64,000 bases of DNA from Commensalibacter intestini A911 (GTDB taxonomy: Bacteria; Pseudomonadota; Alphaproteobacteria; Acetobacterales; Acetobacteraceae). Below are positions 54,351-63,665 of this stretch, piece by piece. The DNA is taken from NCBI RefSeq assembly GCF_000231445.1, contig NZ_AGFR01000007.1, forward strand, positions 412,139-476,138. The letters run 5' to 3'. A program made the translations under genes and the position numbers. Under the pieces are notes generated by a model, which was not told the origin of the DNA, did no database searches, and saw nothing but the letters and a program-made list of their open reading frames with translations. The stretch's first letter is position 1; the number at the start of each line of letters is the position of its first letter.

Positions 54351-56982
54351 TTACCCTAAAATATTATAAATTTTATTTAAAATAAAATTAGAAAGCTTTT
54401 CCATCCCTAATGCATTTGGGTGGAGACCATCAAAGAAACAGTTTGTTGTTAAATTTGAAAAGCAATACCGAGTATCGATAACTTCATTTCCATAAAATTG
54501 CGCTGCTTTAATAATCACGTCAGCAAAATCCCACACCGTATTTCCATTTGAATTCTTTCCTAAACTTGGAAAAGTTCCAGTATTTGTATAATCACCTAAT
54601 GGTGTTACCCATACAAACCGAGCATTTGGACATTGTTGATGTAAATTAACCATTGCCGTACATACAGCATCTGCAAAATAGCCAGGTAGGAACTTCGCCT
54701 TTGTAGGATCATAGGTTCCAATCCCAACACCACCTCTAAAGTCATTAATACCCATTAAAATAACACAAAGATCCGTATCCGTAGGTAAATCTTGAATCCT
54801 TGTTAATAACGAATTCGCGGTTGTTAACCATTCAGGATTAGAAATCGCACTGGCTCCAATAGAATTATTAACACCTAATGTTGCACCTGTTTTATCAATA
54901 ATTTGCTTCCACCAAGTTTGATCTACTGCTTTAACATCACTTGTAGTGATATACGTTATTTTTAACACTATACCCTGTAAATGTTGTAATACTATCCCCA
55001 AAAAATGATACTTTTTTACCAACAAGATATTGAGATGACTTAATAACATTATCTAAAAACTGTTTATTCTTAATTTGAAAACCAATATTTAAATTAGCAT
55101 TGTTATTTGTCCAATAAGGTTTACTTTCAGGCACATAAACATAAAACCCTTTATCCACACTCGTCGCATAATCTGCATATTTAAATGTCCCAGTATCCCC
55201 TTTTTCAGAAATTGCAATATATTGTTGTACTCCCACTTCAAAATTAAGATCATACCAAATCTGATCTTTTTTCAAATCAAGTTTAACTTGTTGAATAATT
55301 TTAAAGTCTGAACTTTTAGGATTCTCCACTAATGAAATCGTAAGTGTTCCCTCTTTAGATACAATTACCCCTATTTTTGTAACCGTCTGGCCTTGCCACG
55401 CAGTTTGAGTAACAGGAGTAAAATAGCAATATTCTAATACACTGGTTCTCACTAAAGTAGAATCTGTATTTAATACTATAATATTTTCATTTAATTTAAA
55501 TGCATTCACCAACACTTCTAAATTTTTAGAATCTTGATCATTAATTTTTTCTTCAACAGCACTTAATGTTTGAACATTATTTTGTATTTGAGCATTAAAT
55601 AACCCAATACGATTAATATTGTTGGTAATATAATTTGCTAAAAGCTCTGCTCCTAATGCATTTAAATGCAAACCATCCCCAAGATATTTATTTTGATTCA
55701 TAGAGTTAATACCAAGACCACGAATATCTAGATATTCAACACCATAATAGTTACATACTTCAATAATTCTGTTCGTATATGTATCTACTGTTTGTCCAGC
55801 GTTATTATACTGAGTATTATTCGATACGCTCGTAAATCGCTTTAAAGGCGTAACCCATACAAATTTAGTCATTGGATAATTTGTTTGTAAAGTTACAATG
55901 GCGTTACATAATGCATCTGTAAACTCACTGGTATTAAACGTTGTTTTCGTCGGATCAAATGTTCCAAACGAAACCGCATTCCCTAAATCATTTGTACCCA
56001 TAAAAATAAGACAAAGATCCGTCGCTGAATCAATAGCATTTAAACGTGTTTGTAAACTTCCATTTCCTCCTTTTGATACTCTTGATCCTGAATATGAATT
56101 ATTATTTAATAAAGTAGCACCTGTATTATCAATGAATTGATTCCACCACGTTTTTTGAACAGTATCAACACCATATTTGGGATATAAAGTCGCATAACCT
56201 GATGGGATATATCCTTGATAGGTCGTCATACTATCTCCTAAAAATGAAACTTTTTTATTACTTAAATAAAGCATTTTTTGATTAATTTCATTTAAAGTCG
56301 AAACTTCATAACCAACTTTAATTTCAATACCCATATTGAGGTCACTTATACTTGACGACCAATTTTTTGATGCTGGATCATAGTAATAAAACAAACCAGT
56401 CGTTACACCTGTTCCAGAATATGCAAATCTTCCTGTATCTGTTCCCTTAACAATAGCAATATATTGGTTTGTACCCACACTCCAATTAAGATCATACCAA
56501 TCTTTACCCAACTCTAAATCAATAACTATTGATTTAACTTCTTTAAAAGTAGAACTATTAGGGTTTTCAACTAACATGACACTTAATGTCCCTGCGGTTA
56601 GAACTTTAAAACCTAATTTTAAAACAGTTTTTCCTTGCTAATCTGATTGATTAATGAGTGTAAAATAGTAAGTCGATACTGAAGACGATCTTGTATATGT
56701 TTGATTAATATCTGTAATAACTTTATCTTCATTATCACCGACAACTCCAAAAGCATCTATAATTGTTTGAACTTGCTCTTTATCTGCCTGAGTATATCCT
56801 CCATCCTTACCATCTGCTCCTCTAGGGATGAAAAAATCCAGTGTTGTAATATTATCTTTAACACTAGAAGTAACATTAGCATCTAATCCAGCATCAATTG
56901 TTTCTGTTTTACCGACTTTAATAGTTGGTGTTACCCCATCTAAAGCGACCTCATCTTGCTGGTCATCAATTATATAAGACAT
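54351..56982 (-). pseudogene. SGNH-hydrolase tail-fibre gene broken by amber codon and frameshift
   Basis: Three open frames (56638-56982, 54937-56577, 54351-55049) form one gene of about 875 codons. The first ends at TAG 56638-56640, and the same frame continues QGKTVLKLGFKVLTAGT. The internal repeat TQTAWQGQTVTKIG shows Trp at that very position, so the stop replaces TGG. Two carbohydrate-binding-like repeats (SLVENPKSS) alternate with two SGNH esterase domains: VSFLGDSMTTYQGY, MGTNDLG, DGLHLNALG, and VSFFGDSITTFTGY, MGINDFRGG, DGLHPNALG. Near 54960 an A-run frameshift breaks the second domain. The N-terminus (IPRGADGKDGG) is a tail-fibre collar. It would deacylate host surface glycans. Confidence 0.75.
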
Positions 56983-57012
56983 GCTTTATCATTCCTTTTG
57001 TTGTCTTTAAAA

Positions 57013-57040
57013 CAAAAAAAGCCGCCCAAAATGGACGGCT
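57013..57040 (-). terminator. Leader hairpin before tail-fibre gene
   Basis: Minus-strand AGCCGTCC, 4-base loop, GGGCGGCT and seven T, ending about 30 bases before the ATG. Confidence 0.6.
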
Positions 57041-57105
57041 ATTAATATAAAAATAAAGACGCCAGCGGCGCCCTATATCATATTTTATTAAATTTTTACT
57101 TACTT

Positions 57106-57939
57106 TTAAATTGTATAAATATTATAAATAAAACTTAGCACTTTCATAGCGCTGGTTTCCCAATCTATAAACGCTCCCGTTGCCTTATCAGTAAATTTGA
57201 TTTGCAAAGTTCCTGCTGATCGATCAAGCATTCCAATTGTAATATCATATTTATTAAAATCACTTGTAGAAGGTTCATCAAGACAAATATTTGCATCAAA
57301 CAAAACAGAAGAACGTGTTCCTGAAGTTGCTTTTAAAAGGCTGTCTGTAATCAAAATTGTATATTTATCTTTCCAAGCGATACTTGCAGGGGAAATCATT
57401 GGTAAATTTTCATTCTCTTCAATAACAGGAAGTGCCCCGGCAGCAGAGGCATGAACTCTTAATAAACCACCCAAAACTTCACGTCTAACTGGAAAATACG
57501 AATTTTCAATTAATACTTGTGCTTCTGTAAATAATCCAGAAATCAACGATGATCTAAAATGTCCAAAAGAGCATACAATATAATCACCACTTTTGACGGG
57601 TTCATTTACCGTTAAAGATACCGTATATTCTTTCAGCTCTTGATCAAAAACAAAACTATCACTTGCACGATAATAATCTCCATTTCTAAACCACTGCACC
57701 GCAAATCTAGGAGCAGTTTCTGCATATTTTTTAGTCTCCCCTAATGCACAAGCTTTGACTTTTAGAGTAATTGTTTCACCAAATTGTGCTGGTTTACGCC
57801 AATACATATAACAATTACTGTTTGTATCTGATGATGAAAATGTAAAGCTTCCATCCTGATTATCAATAATAAGACCATTATTAGTAATAGCTTTTTTAAA
57901 TTGTGAAAAATTTTTTCCACAAACTGGGATCATAGTCAT
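57106..57939 (-). CDS. Phage tail-associated protein, unknown fold
   Basis: 277 aa. An N-terminal GKNFSQFKKAITNNGLIIDN and SCYMYWRKPAQFGETITLKV-type beta-sandwich (here NCYMYWRKPAQF), followed by GDYIVCSFGHFRSSLISG, resembles carbohydrate-binding-like jelly-roll modules in tail proteins. The C-terminal part (LPMISPASIAWKDKYTILI) is separate. AGGA a few bases before the ATG. It is the third gene of a minus-strand cassette with the GDPD and fibre genes. No catalytic motif. Confidence 0.45.
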   Translation of the reverse strand: MTMIPVCGKNFSQFKKAITNNGLIIDNQDGSFTFSSSDTNSNCYMYWRKPAQFGETITLKVKACALGETKKYAETAPRFAVQWFRNGDYYRASDSFVFDQELKEYTVSLTVNEPVKSGDYIVCSFGHFRSSLISGLFTEAQVLIENSYFPVRREVLGGLLRVHASAAGALPVIEENENLPMISPASIAWKDKYTILITDSLLKATSGTRSSVLFDANICLDEPSTSDFNKYDITIGMLDRSAGTLQIKFTDKATGAFIDWETSAMKVLSFIYNIYTI

Positions 57940-57953
57940 TAGGTTTATCCTTA

Positions 57954-58832
57954 TTAAAATTTAAAACTTGGTTTATAATCACAAGTAATCGTTGTTAAAC
58001 CCATATCTATGGCTTTGATATAAGTCACATTATTTGATGCTGTCCAACCACATAATCCAACACCAGCATCATGTACTTTCTGAACTTTTTCTTTTGTTAA
58101 ATTATTAATTTGCCAAAGAATGACACCATTCCCAATATCTTGCATTTTTTTGATACTATCGTCCAAATTCTGCCCTTCCTCATAAAAATCTAAATAACCC
58201 ACACGAACATCAGGATCTATTGAGCGAACATGTTGAAGCACATCCAATTTACCATTCTCCCAAGTTGCAAGCTTACTTAACCCATATGATTTCACCAGCT
58301 TCACCATTTGAGTCACTTGGTCTAATGTTTGAAAACGTTTAATCTCTGGATAAAATGATCTATTCACTTGAGCAAGAAACTCACACCATTCATCAAGTGT
58401 ACTTAATTTTACTTGATTATAATAAGGCGTTCCAACCAACCCTTTAAAACGTAAAGCACGCAACTCTTCAAATGTAGATGTTTGAACTTCAATATTTTTA
58501 TCTAGCATTGTATCTGTATTATTATTGTGCCAAATAATAAACTTACCATCTGTAGCCGTTGACTGAATATCAAATTCAAAAGAAACATTAGGATCTGCAT
58601 TATAAGTCATGCGTGCATTGTAAACATTATTTTCTACAATATTGCAAACACCACCTTTATGCATAACATGCTCGATTGGCCGATTAGGAAGCACATAACC
58701 TCTTGCGAAATGTGCGTTATTCACTGTATTTTCTAGATTTGCATAAGGAAAAGCATTAGTCGCAACAGATGCTGAAGTCGCCATTTCTAAACCTATACTA
58801 TCATTACCCAAACCGTTTGAAGTTTCTGACAT
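57954..58832 (-). CDS. GDPD-domain phage tail protein (glycerophosphodiesterase-like)
   Basis: 292 aa. Landmarks of the glycerophosphodiester phosphodiesterase TIM barrel: MHKGG (in place of the common HRG), FEFDIQSTATDGKFIIWHNNNTDTM with Glu/Asp metal ligands and the catalytic His, LSTLDEWCEFL, PEIKRF and a C-terminal WTASNNVTYIKAIDMGLTTITCDY. The N-terminal 35 residues are a linker with a FARGYVLPN motif. In tails such domains cut teichoic-acid- or glycerophosphate-containing surface polymers. It is followed closely by the 277 aa gene (14-base gap). Confidence 0.65.
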   Translation of the reverse strand: MSETSNGLGNDSIGLEMATSASVATNAFPYANLENTVNNAHFARGYVLPNRPIEHVMHKGGVCNIVENNVYNARMTYNADPNVSFEFDIQSTATDGKFIIWHNNNTDTMLDKNIEVQTSTFEELRALRFKGLVGTPYYNQVKLSTLDEWCEFLAQVNRSFYPEIKRFQTLDQVTQMVKLVKSYGLSKLATWENGKLDVLQHVRSIDPDVRVGYLDFYEEGQNLDDSIKKMQDIGNGVILWQINNLTKEKVQKVHDAGVGLCGWTASNNVTYIKAIDMGLTTITCDYKPSFKF

Positions 58833-58864
58833 AATTTTACTGTCCTGCTTTTAATAATAAAAAT

Positions 58865-58894
58865 AAAAAGCCACTCAAAATATATTGAGTGGCT
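58865..58894 (-). terminator. Leader hairpin before GDPD gene
   Basis: Minus-strand GCCACTCAA, 6-base loop, TTGAGTGGC, then T-rich, ending about 30 bases before the ATG. Confidence 0.6.
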
Positions 58895-58955
58895 CATAAA
58901 AAAGTTAAAAAAAGACGCTTACGCGCCCTATTTCATACCTATTTGTATTAAAATC

Positions 58956-59966
58956 TTAATTTAATACATTACCCATTGCATCACACCATTCCTCACCATT
59001 CCACCAACAAGGTTTTTTACTTGTAAGATCGAACGATTGTGTTCCAATAGCAATATTTGCTGTTTTAGGAAGGGATGATCTTTTATCTGCTGGAATGAAA
59101 GGAACTCCTAATACTCTAGCTCTAGACAAATCGTTACTATCTTCATCAACAATAATTGGTGTAATAAAACCATCTTGCTCAGTATCTTCATCTGATTGTG
59201 TAAAGAAGTTCGTTGCCAAAGCAATTGTTCCTGCCATATACGGCGATGAAACTGTATCACACTCCCCACGAGCTAAAAGCATTCTAATATCATTTAGTTT
59301 TTTAGGTAATACTCTAAATAATCTAGAAGCATAAAACCAAGGATCAGCAGGACTTAATGTACTATTACCATCACAATGAAGATGATCATGCCCAATCAGT
59401 TTATTCGTTCCTATTAGTGCAATATTTTTTTGTTCACCTTTAGCATTTACATAACCTCCAATTTTTAATGCCATCGCAAATCCATCGATATTATTATCTA
59501 TTGTTTGATCTGGGTATAAAAAGATATCCACACCTTGATAATCTTCTACATCTACTTGATCATTAGACATCCCCCCCATCATTTCAGTACCATACATTCT
59601 CGCTTTATTAAGATTGATATAACCAAACTGATCAGAATCTGTTCTAAACTGGCCAAATACTGGCGTTTCTCCACCTGCTAATGTTTTAAAATTTGGAATA
59701 GTCACTTTACCGGGAAGATTTAATCCATCATTCATCTGAACATCACCATCAAATTCAGTTAGACGATTTTCAGCGTCAATAACCATAAAATTTTTCAAGC
59801 CATGTTGAAGTGCATCTATTAATAAAGTAACTTTAGAATCAGTAACCTCTAAAGTAGTAGCTTCTCCACTTTGAATTGTATAACTACCAACATTTAAATT
59901 AACACTACCATTATCAGTAGTTGTATCTGCTAAAGTTTGATTTTTTTGTTCTGTATCATTTGACAT
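58956..59966 (-). CDS. Phage tail-fibre-like protein
   Basis: About 336 aa from the ATG at 59964-59966, which has AAGGA about 10 bases upstream; 13 codons upstream are not supported. The first 90 residues are Thr/Asp/Asn-rich beta repeats (VTLLIDALQHGLKNFMVIDA), then QFGYINLNKARMYGTEMMGG and the long RVLPKKLNDIRMLLARGECD. The C-terminus has two Trp pairs (KPCWWNGEEWCDAMGNV) as in receptor-binding tips of tail fibres. First gene of the minus-strand tail cassette; a hairpin lies directly upstream with no gene in front of it. Confidence 0.55.
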   Translation of the reverse strand: MSNDTEQKNQTLADTTTDNGSVNLNVGSYTIQSGEATTLEVTDSKVTLLIDALQHGLKNFMVIDAENRLTEFDGDVQMNDGLNLPGKVTIPNFKTLAGGETPVFGQFRTDSDQFGYINLNKARMYGTEMMGGMSNDQVDVEDYQGVDIFLYPDQTIDNNIDGFAMALKIGGYVNAKGEQKNIALIGTNKLIGHDHLHCDGNSTLSPADPWFYASRLFRVLPKKLNDIRMLLARGECDTVSSPYMAGTIALATNFFTQSDEDTEQDGFITPIIVDEDSNDLSRARVLGVPFIPADKRSSLPKTANIAIGTQSFDLTSKKPCWWNGEEWCDAMGNVLN

Positions 59967-59985
59967 AATTTTGTCATCCTTAAAA

Positions 59986-60018
59986 TAAAAAAACCGTTCA
60001 AACAAATTGAACGGTTTA
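59986..60018 (-). terminator. Leader hairpin before tail-fibre-like gene
   Basis: Minus-strand AAACCGTTCAA, 5-base loop, TTGAACGGTTT and T-rich end, 20 bases before the ATG. No upstream gene on this strand exists for it to terminate. Confidence 0.6.
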
Positions 60019-60229
60019 TAAAATAAAATCTTTAAAATTAAGATAAAATAATTCTATCTTAGTATTTATACTACTACAATAAAACAAAAGTGTCTATTTA
60101 TTTAAAGAAATCATTACTTACCATTAATTATTACTTTAATATATTAATACATTCAAATATAATTCTTTATAGTAATTACTATAAAGAATTATATTTAAAC
60201 GTTAAGAAAGCTTTATAAACAGGTAATCT

Positions 60230-61120
60230 ATGAAAAAATTACGAGATTTATTAGTCTGTATGGATGGTGGCGCTACCAAAACTATTGTTCAATTAAGAAC
60301 AATCGACGGTAAAATTTTAACAGAAGAAAAAGGTGCCCCAGCGAATATTGCTAATAATACTAAAGCAAGCTGGAACTCTGTAATAACAATATTACGGAGT
60401 TTAGAAGCACGTCTTGATTTATCCCCTTCAAATGCTAATTTATATGGTGGCGGTGGCTTTGCGGGTGCAGATGTTCCCACAGCTGTTACAAATTTTATAG
60501 AGCATTCCTATAGATTTAAAAAACTCATTATTCAAACAGATGCCTACACCTCGTGCCTAGGAGCACATCACAAACAAGATGGAGCTATTATTGCTGTTGG
60601 AACAGGAACTGTTGCTTATGCAATCTCAGGCAAACAATCCTCTAAATTAAGTGGTTGGGGGTTCCCTCAAGATGATCAAGGTGGTGGTGCATGGATTGGC
60701 CTCCAACTGATTTGTGATATGTTACAAACTATCGACGGACGAAAAGAAAAAACAAAACTTACTCAAGAGCTTTATAACTATTTACAAGAACAAGGCCATA
60801 ATCCTATGCTCTGGGCTGTAGGAGCCCCCCCAACACAATTTGGATCTTTAGTGCCTTGGATTGTCAAAAAAGCCAATTCCGGATGTCAAGAAGCCAATCA
60901 ACTCCTAGATAAAGCAGCAAATATTATTTCTCATTTAGCACGTTGCCTTTTAAAAAATGAATTTGCAAATCTTCCATTATGTTTACTAGGAGGAATGTCC
61001 GATATTTTACGTCCTAGAATGCACGATAAAATACGAAATATCATTATTCCTGCCAAAGGTAATTCTCTTGATGGCGCTTTTTATTTAGCACTAGAAGCAT
61101 ATCATACAGAAAAACATTAA
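60230..61120 (+). CDS. N-acetylglucosamine kinase, BadF/BadG/BcrA/BcrD ATPase family
   Basis: 296 aa. ASKHA-fold ATP sites: N-terminal DLLVCMDGGATKTIVQL (phosphate 1), IAVGTGTVAYAISG near residue 125 (phosphate 2), GWGFPQDDQGGGAWIG and the adenosine motif LPLCLLGGMSDIL near 255. The arrangement corresponds to N-acetylglucosamine kinases of this family. It would make GlcNAc-6-phosphate, the substrate of the next gene, NagA, so the two form a salvage pathway for chitin or peptidoglycan amino sugar. Confidence 0.8.
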   Translation: MKKLRDLLVCMDGGATKTIVQLRTIDGKILTEEKGAPANIANNTKASWNSVITILRSLEARLDLSPSNANLYGGGGFAGADVPTAVTNFIEHSYRFKKLIIQTDAYTSCLGAHHKQDGAIIAVGTGTVAYAISGKQSSKLSGWGFPQDDQGGGAWIGLQLICDMLQTIDGRKEKTKLTQELYNYLQEQGHNPMLWAVGAPPTQFGSLVPWIVKKANSGCQEANQLLDKAANIISHLARCLLKNEFANLPLCLLGGMSDILRPRMHDKIRNIIIPAKGNSLDGAFYLALEAYHTEKH

Positions 61121-61385
61121 CCATATAGAAATAATCATTCGTCTAACTGTAAAAAACAATATAGCTCTTACCACTCTGTTTGTGATAAATTATATTAAAC
61201 AATATTCTAAATTTATTGTTTATCTGCCTATATTCATATTTGCAGTAATACAATTATCCCTAGAAGCTATAAATTTCTAAAATTTTTTTCTTATATTATG
61301 ATGATTTATTAGAGCGTTTATGAATATTCTACTTTAAAACCCGATTAATACACCCAGATTTTAGCCTCAAACCAAGGATCAAAAA
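61121..61385. other. Intergenic region between GlcNAc kinase and nagA
   Basis: About 265 AT-rich bases; no terminator or open gene seen, so nagA may have its own promoter here. Confidence 0.35.
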
Positions 61386-62501
61386 ATGAAAACGCTTCAA
61401 GGACGTATTATTTTAAAAGATCATATCGTCACAGGCTCTCTTTCTTTTGATCATTATTTAAGAGAAATAGACACAAAATCATTGAGCAATAAAGATCCTG
61501 AAGATTATATTTTACCAGGTTTTATTGACGGGCATGTACATGGCGGAGATGGCGCAGACACAATGGATGGCGCTGAAGGAATTAAAAAACTCTCTAAATT
61601 TCATATGCAGCACGGCACAACAACGATTTTACCCACTACGATTACACGCCCTTGGAACGAATTAATTGATACATTACGTGCCTTAAAAGAGGTTCAAAAA
61701 AGCAATTCTTCAGACCTTCCTGATATTCGAGGCGCTCATTTAGAAGGCCCTTTTATTAGTGAAAAAAAGTTAGGAGCCCAGCCTGCGTTTACATTATGCC
61801 CCACCCCATCAAAAATCCAAGAGCTGATTGATTTAAACATCGTTCGAGTAATTACGATGGCCCCTGAAATTAAACAAATTGATCAAGCTATTCCTTTATT
61901 AACCAAAGCTGGAATAAGGATCAGTTTAGGACATACAGCCTGTAATTATGATCAAGCTTGTCATGCCATTAACACCATTCATGAGCATCATGGAACAGCT
62001 GCCGGAACGCATTTATTTAATGCTATGGGAGGCATTGAAGGGCGTATTCCTGGACTAGTTGGTGCATTACTGGATAATAATAAAGCCTACGCGGAAATGA
62101 TCTTTGATACTCACCATGTTCATCCCGTTAATTTTCGTTTAGCTCACCGCTTATTCCCCGATCGCCTTTTATTTATTACCGATGCAATGCGTGGTGCAGG
62201 CATGAAAGAAGGTATTAGTGAATTAGGAGGACAAAACGTCATTATTAAAGAGGGTCAAGTCATGGGAATGAACGGTCATTTAGCAGGAAGTGTTTTAACA
62301 CTGGATCAAGCATTCAGAAATGCTATCACCCACGGTGCCACTTTACCCGAAGCCACAAAATTACTCAGCACCAACGCTGCACATTATCAAGGACTAACAG
62401 ATCGTGGAGAAATCTCCATCGGTAAACGCGCAGACCTTATTGTGATGAACACTAACTTACAAATAGAACAAGTCTGGGTTGCGGGTCATCGTATGGTTTG
62501 A
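61386..62501 (+). CDS. nagA: N-acetylglucosamine-6-phosphate deacetylase
   Basis: 371 aa amidohydrolase. Metal and catalytic residues: H-x-H in GFIDGHVHGGDGADTMD, Glu in RGAHLEGPFISEKKLGA, His in RISLGHTACNYDQA, His in AAGTHLFNAMGGIEGR and the catalytic Asp in LLFITDAMRGAGM. C-terminal LTDRGEISIGKRADLIVMN is the usual closing beta-strand region. It converts GlcNAc-6-P into glucosamine-6-P plus acetate. GGATC-like purines lie before the ATG. Confidence 0.9.
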   Translation: MKTLQGRIILKDHIVTGSLSFDHYLREIDTKSLSNKDPEDYILPGFIDGHVHGGDGADTMDGAEGIKKLSKFHMQHGTTTILPTTITRPWNELIDTLRALKEVQKSNSSDLPDIRGAHLEGPFISEKKLGAQPAFTLCPTPSKIQELIDLNIVRVITMAPEIKQIDQAIPLLTKAGIRISLGHTACNYDQACHAINTIHEHHGTAAGTHLFNAMGGIEGRIPGLVGALLDNNKAYAEMIFDTHHVHPVNFRLAHRLFPDRLLFITDAMRGAGMKEGISELGGQNVIIKEGQVMGMNGHLAGSVLTLDQAFRNAITHGATLPEATKLLSTNAAHYQGLTDRGEISIGKRADLIVMNTNLQIEQVWVAGHRMV

Positions 62502-62508
62502 AATTTGA

Positions 62509-62552
62509 TATATATTATTAGTTCATCCTCACTTACCTAATAATATATATTC
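62509..62552 (+). terminator. AT-rich hairpin after nagA
   Basis: ATATATATTATTAG, 15-base loop, CTAATAATATATAT; perfect 14-bp stem made only of weak pairs. Confidence 0.4.
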
Positions 62553-62624
62553 TGCTTGATCAATAGTCATTCTCTATGAAAGCCAAATTTTCTTAGGCCA
62601 TTGCATTTTAATATTACAATACAT

Positions 62625-63665
62625 TTATTTTCTAATAATATTATTGAAAAAATCCTTAAATTTATCACAGTTTTCCTCTAATTTTAGCTCATGACAAACT
62701 ATATCAACCCCCAATCCATCAGAAGTTATTTCCATTCTTAATTCGTGAAATTTAATTGTAAGTATATAAGTTAGACAGGTTGTATACATCTGCAATAGTA
62801 ATTGAATTAAACCAAAAGCTTCTCTATAATCTCCATAAAAGATACCTTTATTTTTTTCTATTTTAATAATATCTTTGTTATTTGTTGATAGAAAAGAATT
62901 AAATGTGTATGTTTTTTCTCCATAATACACAAAACCTGTATGCACCGTATTTCTAATTTTGTTAATACAATTTAATGCATTGTAAAATCTTGAAAATTCC
63001 TTTTTAATAGCATTTTTACTTATTTTTTCTTGAGTTTCTAAAATTTTTCTTACTACACTTACAATTTTTTCTATTTTTGCTCTTCCAAACAAATATATAG
63101 GACGTGACTTGCATATTTCAGTATGTAGTTGAGTAATATTCTCTTTACAATACTTTTGAATTAATTGAAGCAGTTCCTCATTTTTTTGATCAACCTGATT
63201 TCTTTTATCCTCTTCATTAAGACAATCATATAACTTAGCCATAAATTCTTCAAAGTTACTATAAAAATGTACAACATAATTATTAACTAAATAATTAATA
63301 TAATGTTTTCTTTTGTTTGCTAAGTATTCCTCTGTTAAAGATAAGCCAGCTTCTAGAATTATTTTTTCATCTTGTGTATAATTTTTACCATTTTTATTAA
63401 AGTAATTTAAAAGATCATGAGTACCATCATGATTTGTTAAATTTTCATCAAGTAACAAAGAGGCTATCAATATTTGCAAGCGAGACATTTCACCACTATA
63501 GTAAGATATAGCATTTATAAATGTACTATCTTTTTGGTAAGCAAAATTTAATAATTTTTTATGTTTCTGCTCGCAAGAACCAAGGTAAGATATTAATAAA
63601 TCTAATCTGTCTTTAGTGAAAGAATCAGGTTCAATAAAATCAGGTGATTTTTCATTGCACATCAT
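62625..63665 (-). CDS. HEPN-like protein, possible abortive-infection or RNA-cleaving factor
   Basis: 346 aa, all-helical, very Lys/Asn/Leu-rich. The segment YNALNCINKIRNTVHTGFVYYG looks like the HEPN RNase active-site helix (RN followed by xxH), and LYDCLNEEDKRN...LLQLIQKY precedes it; the spacing is three residues, slightly short of the usual R-x4-6-H. Related all-helical HEPN proteins act in Abi and toxin systems. No partner gene is adjacent. AAGGATA precedes the ATGs. The assignment is tentative; it is otherwise a hypothetical protein. Confidence 0.45.
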   Translation of the reverse strand: MMCNEKSPDFIEPDSFTKDRLDLLISYLGSCEQKHKKLLNFAYQKDSTFINAISYYSGEMSRLQILIASLLLDENLTNHDGTHDLLNYFNKNGKNYTQDEKIILEAGLSLTEEYLANKRKHYINYLVNNYVVHFYSNFEEFMAKLYDCLNEEDKRNQVDQKNEELLQLIQKYCKENITQLHTEICKSRPIYLFGRAKIEKIVSVVRKILETQEKISKNAIKKEFSRFYNALNCINKIRNTVHTGFVYYGEKTYTFNSFLSTNNKDIIKIEKNKGIFYGDYREAFGLIQLLLQMYTTCLTYILTIKFHELRMEITSDGLGVDIVCHELKLEENCDKFKDFFNNIIRK

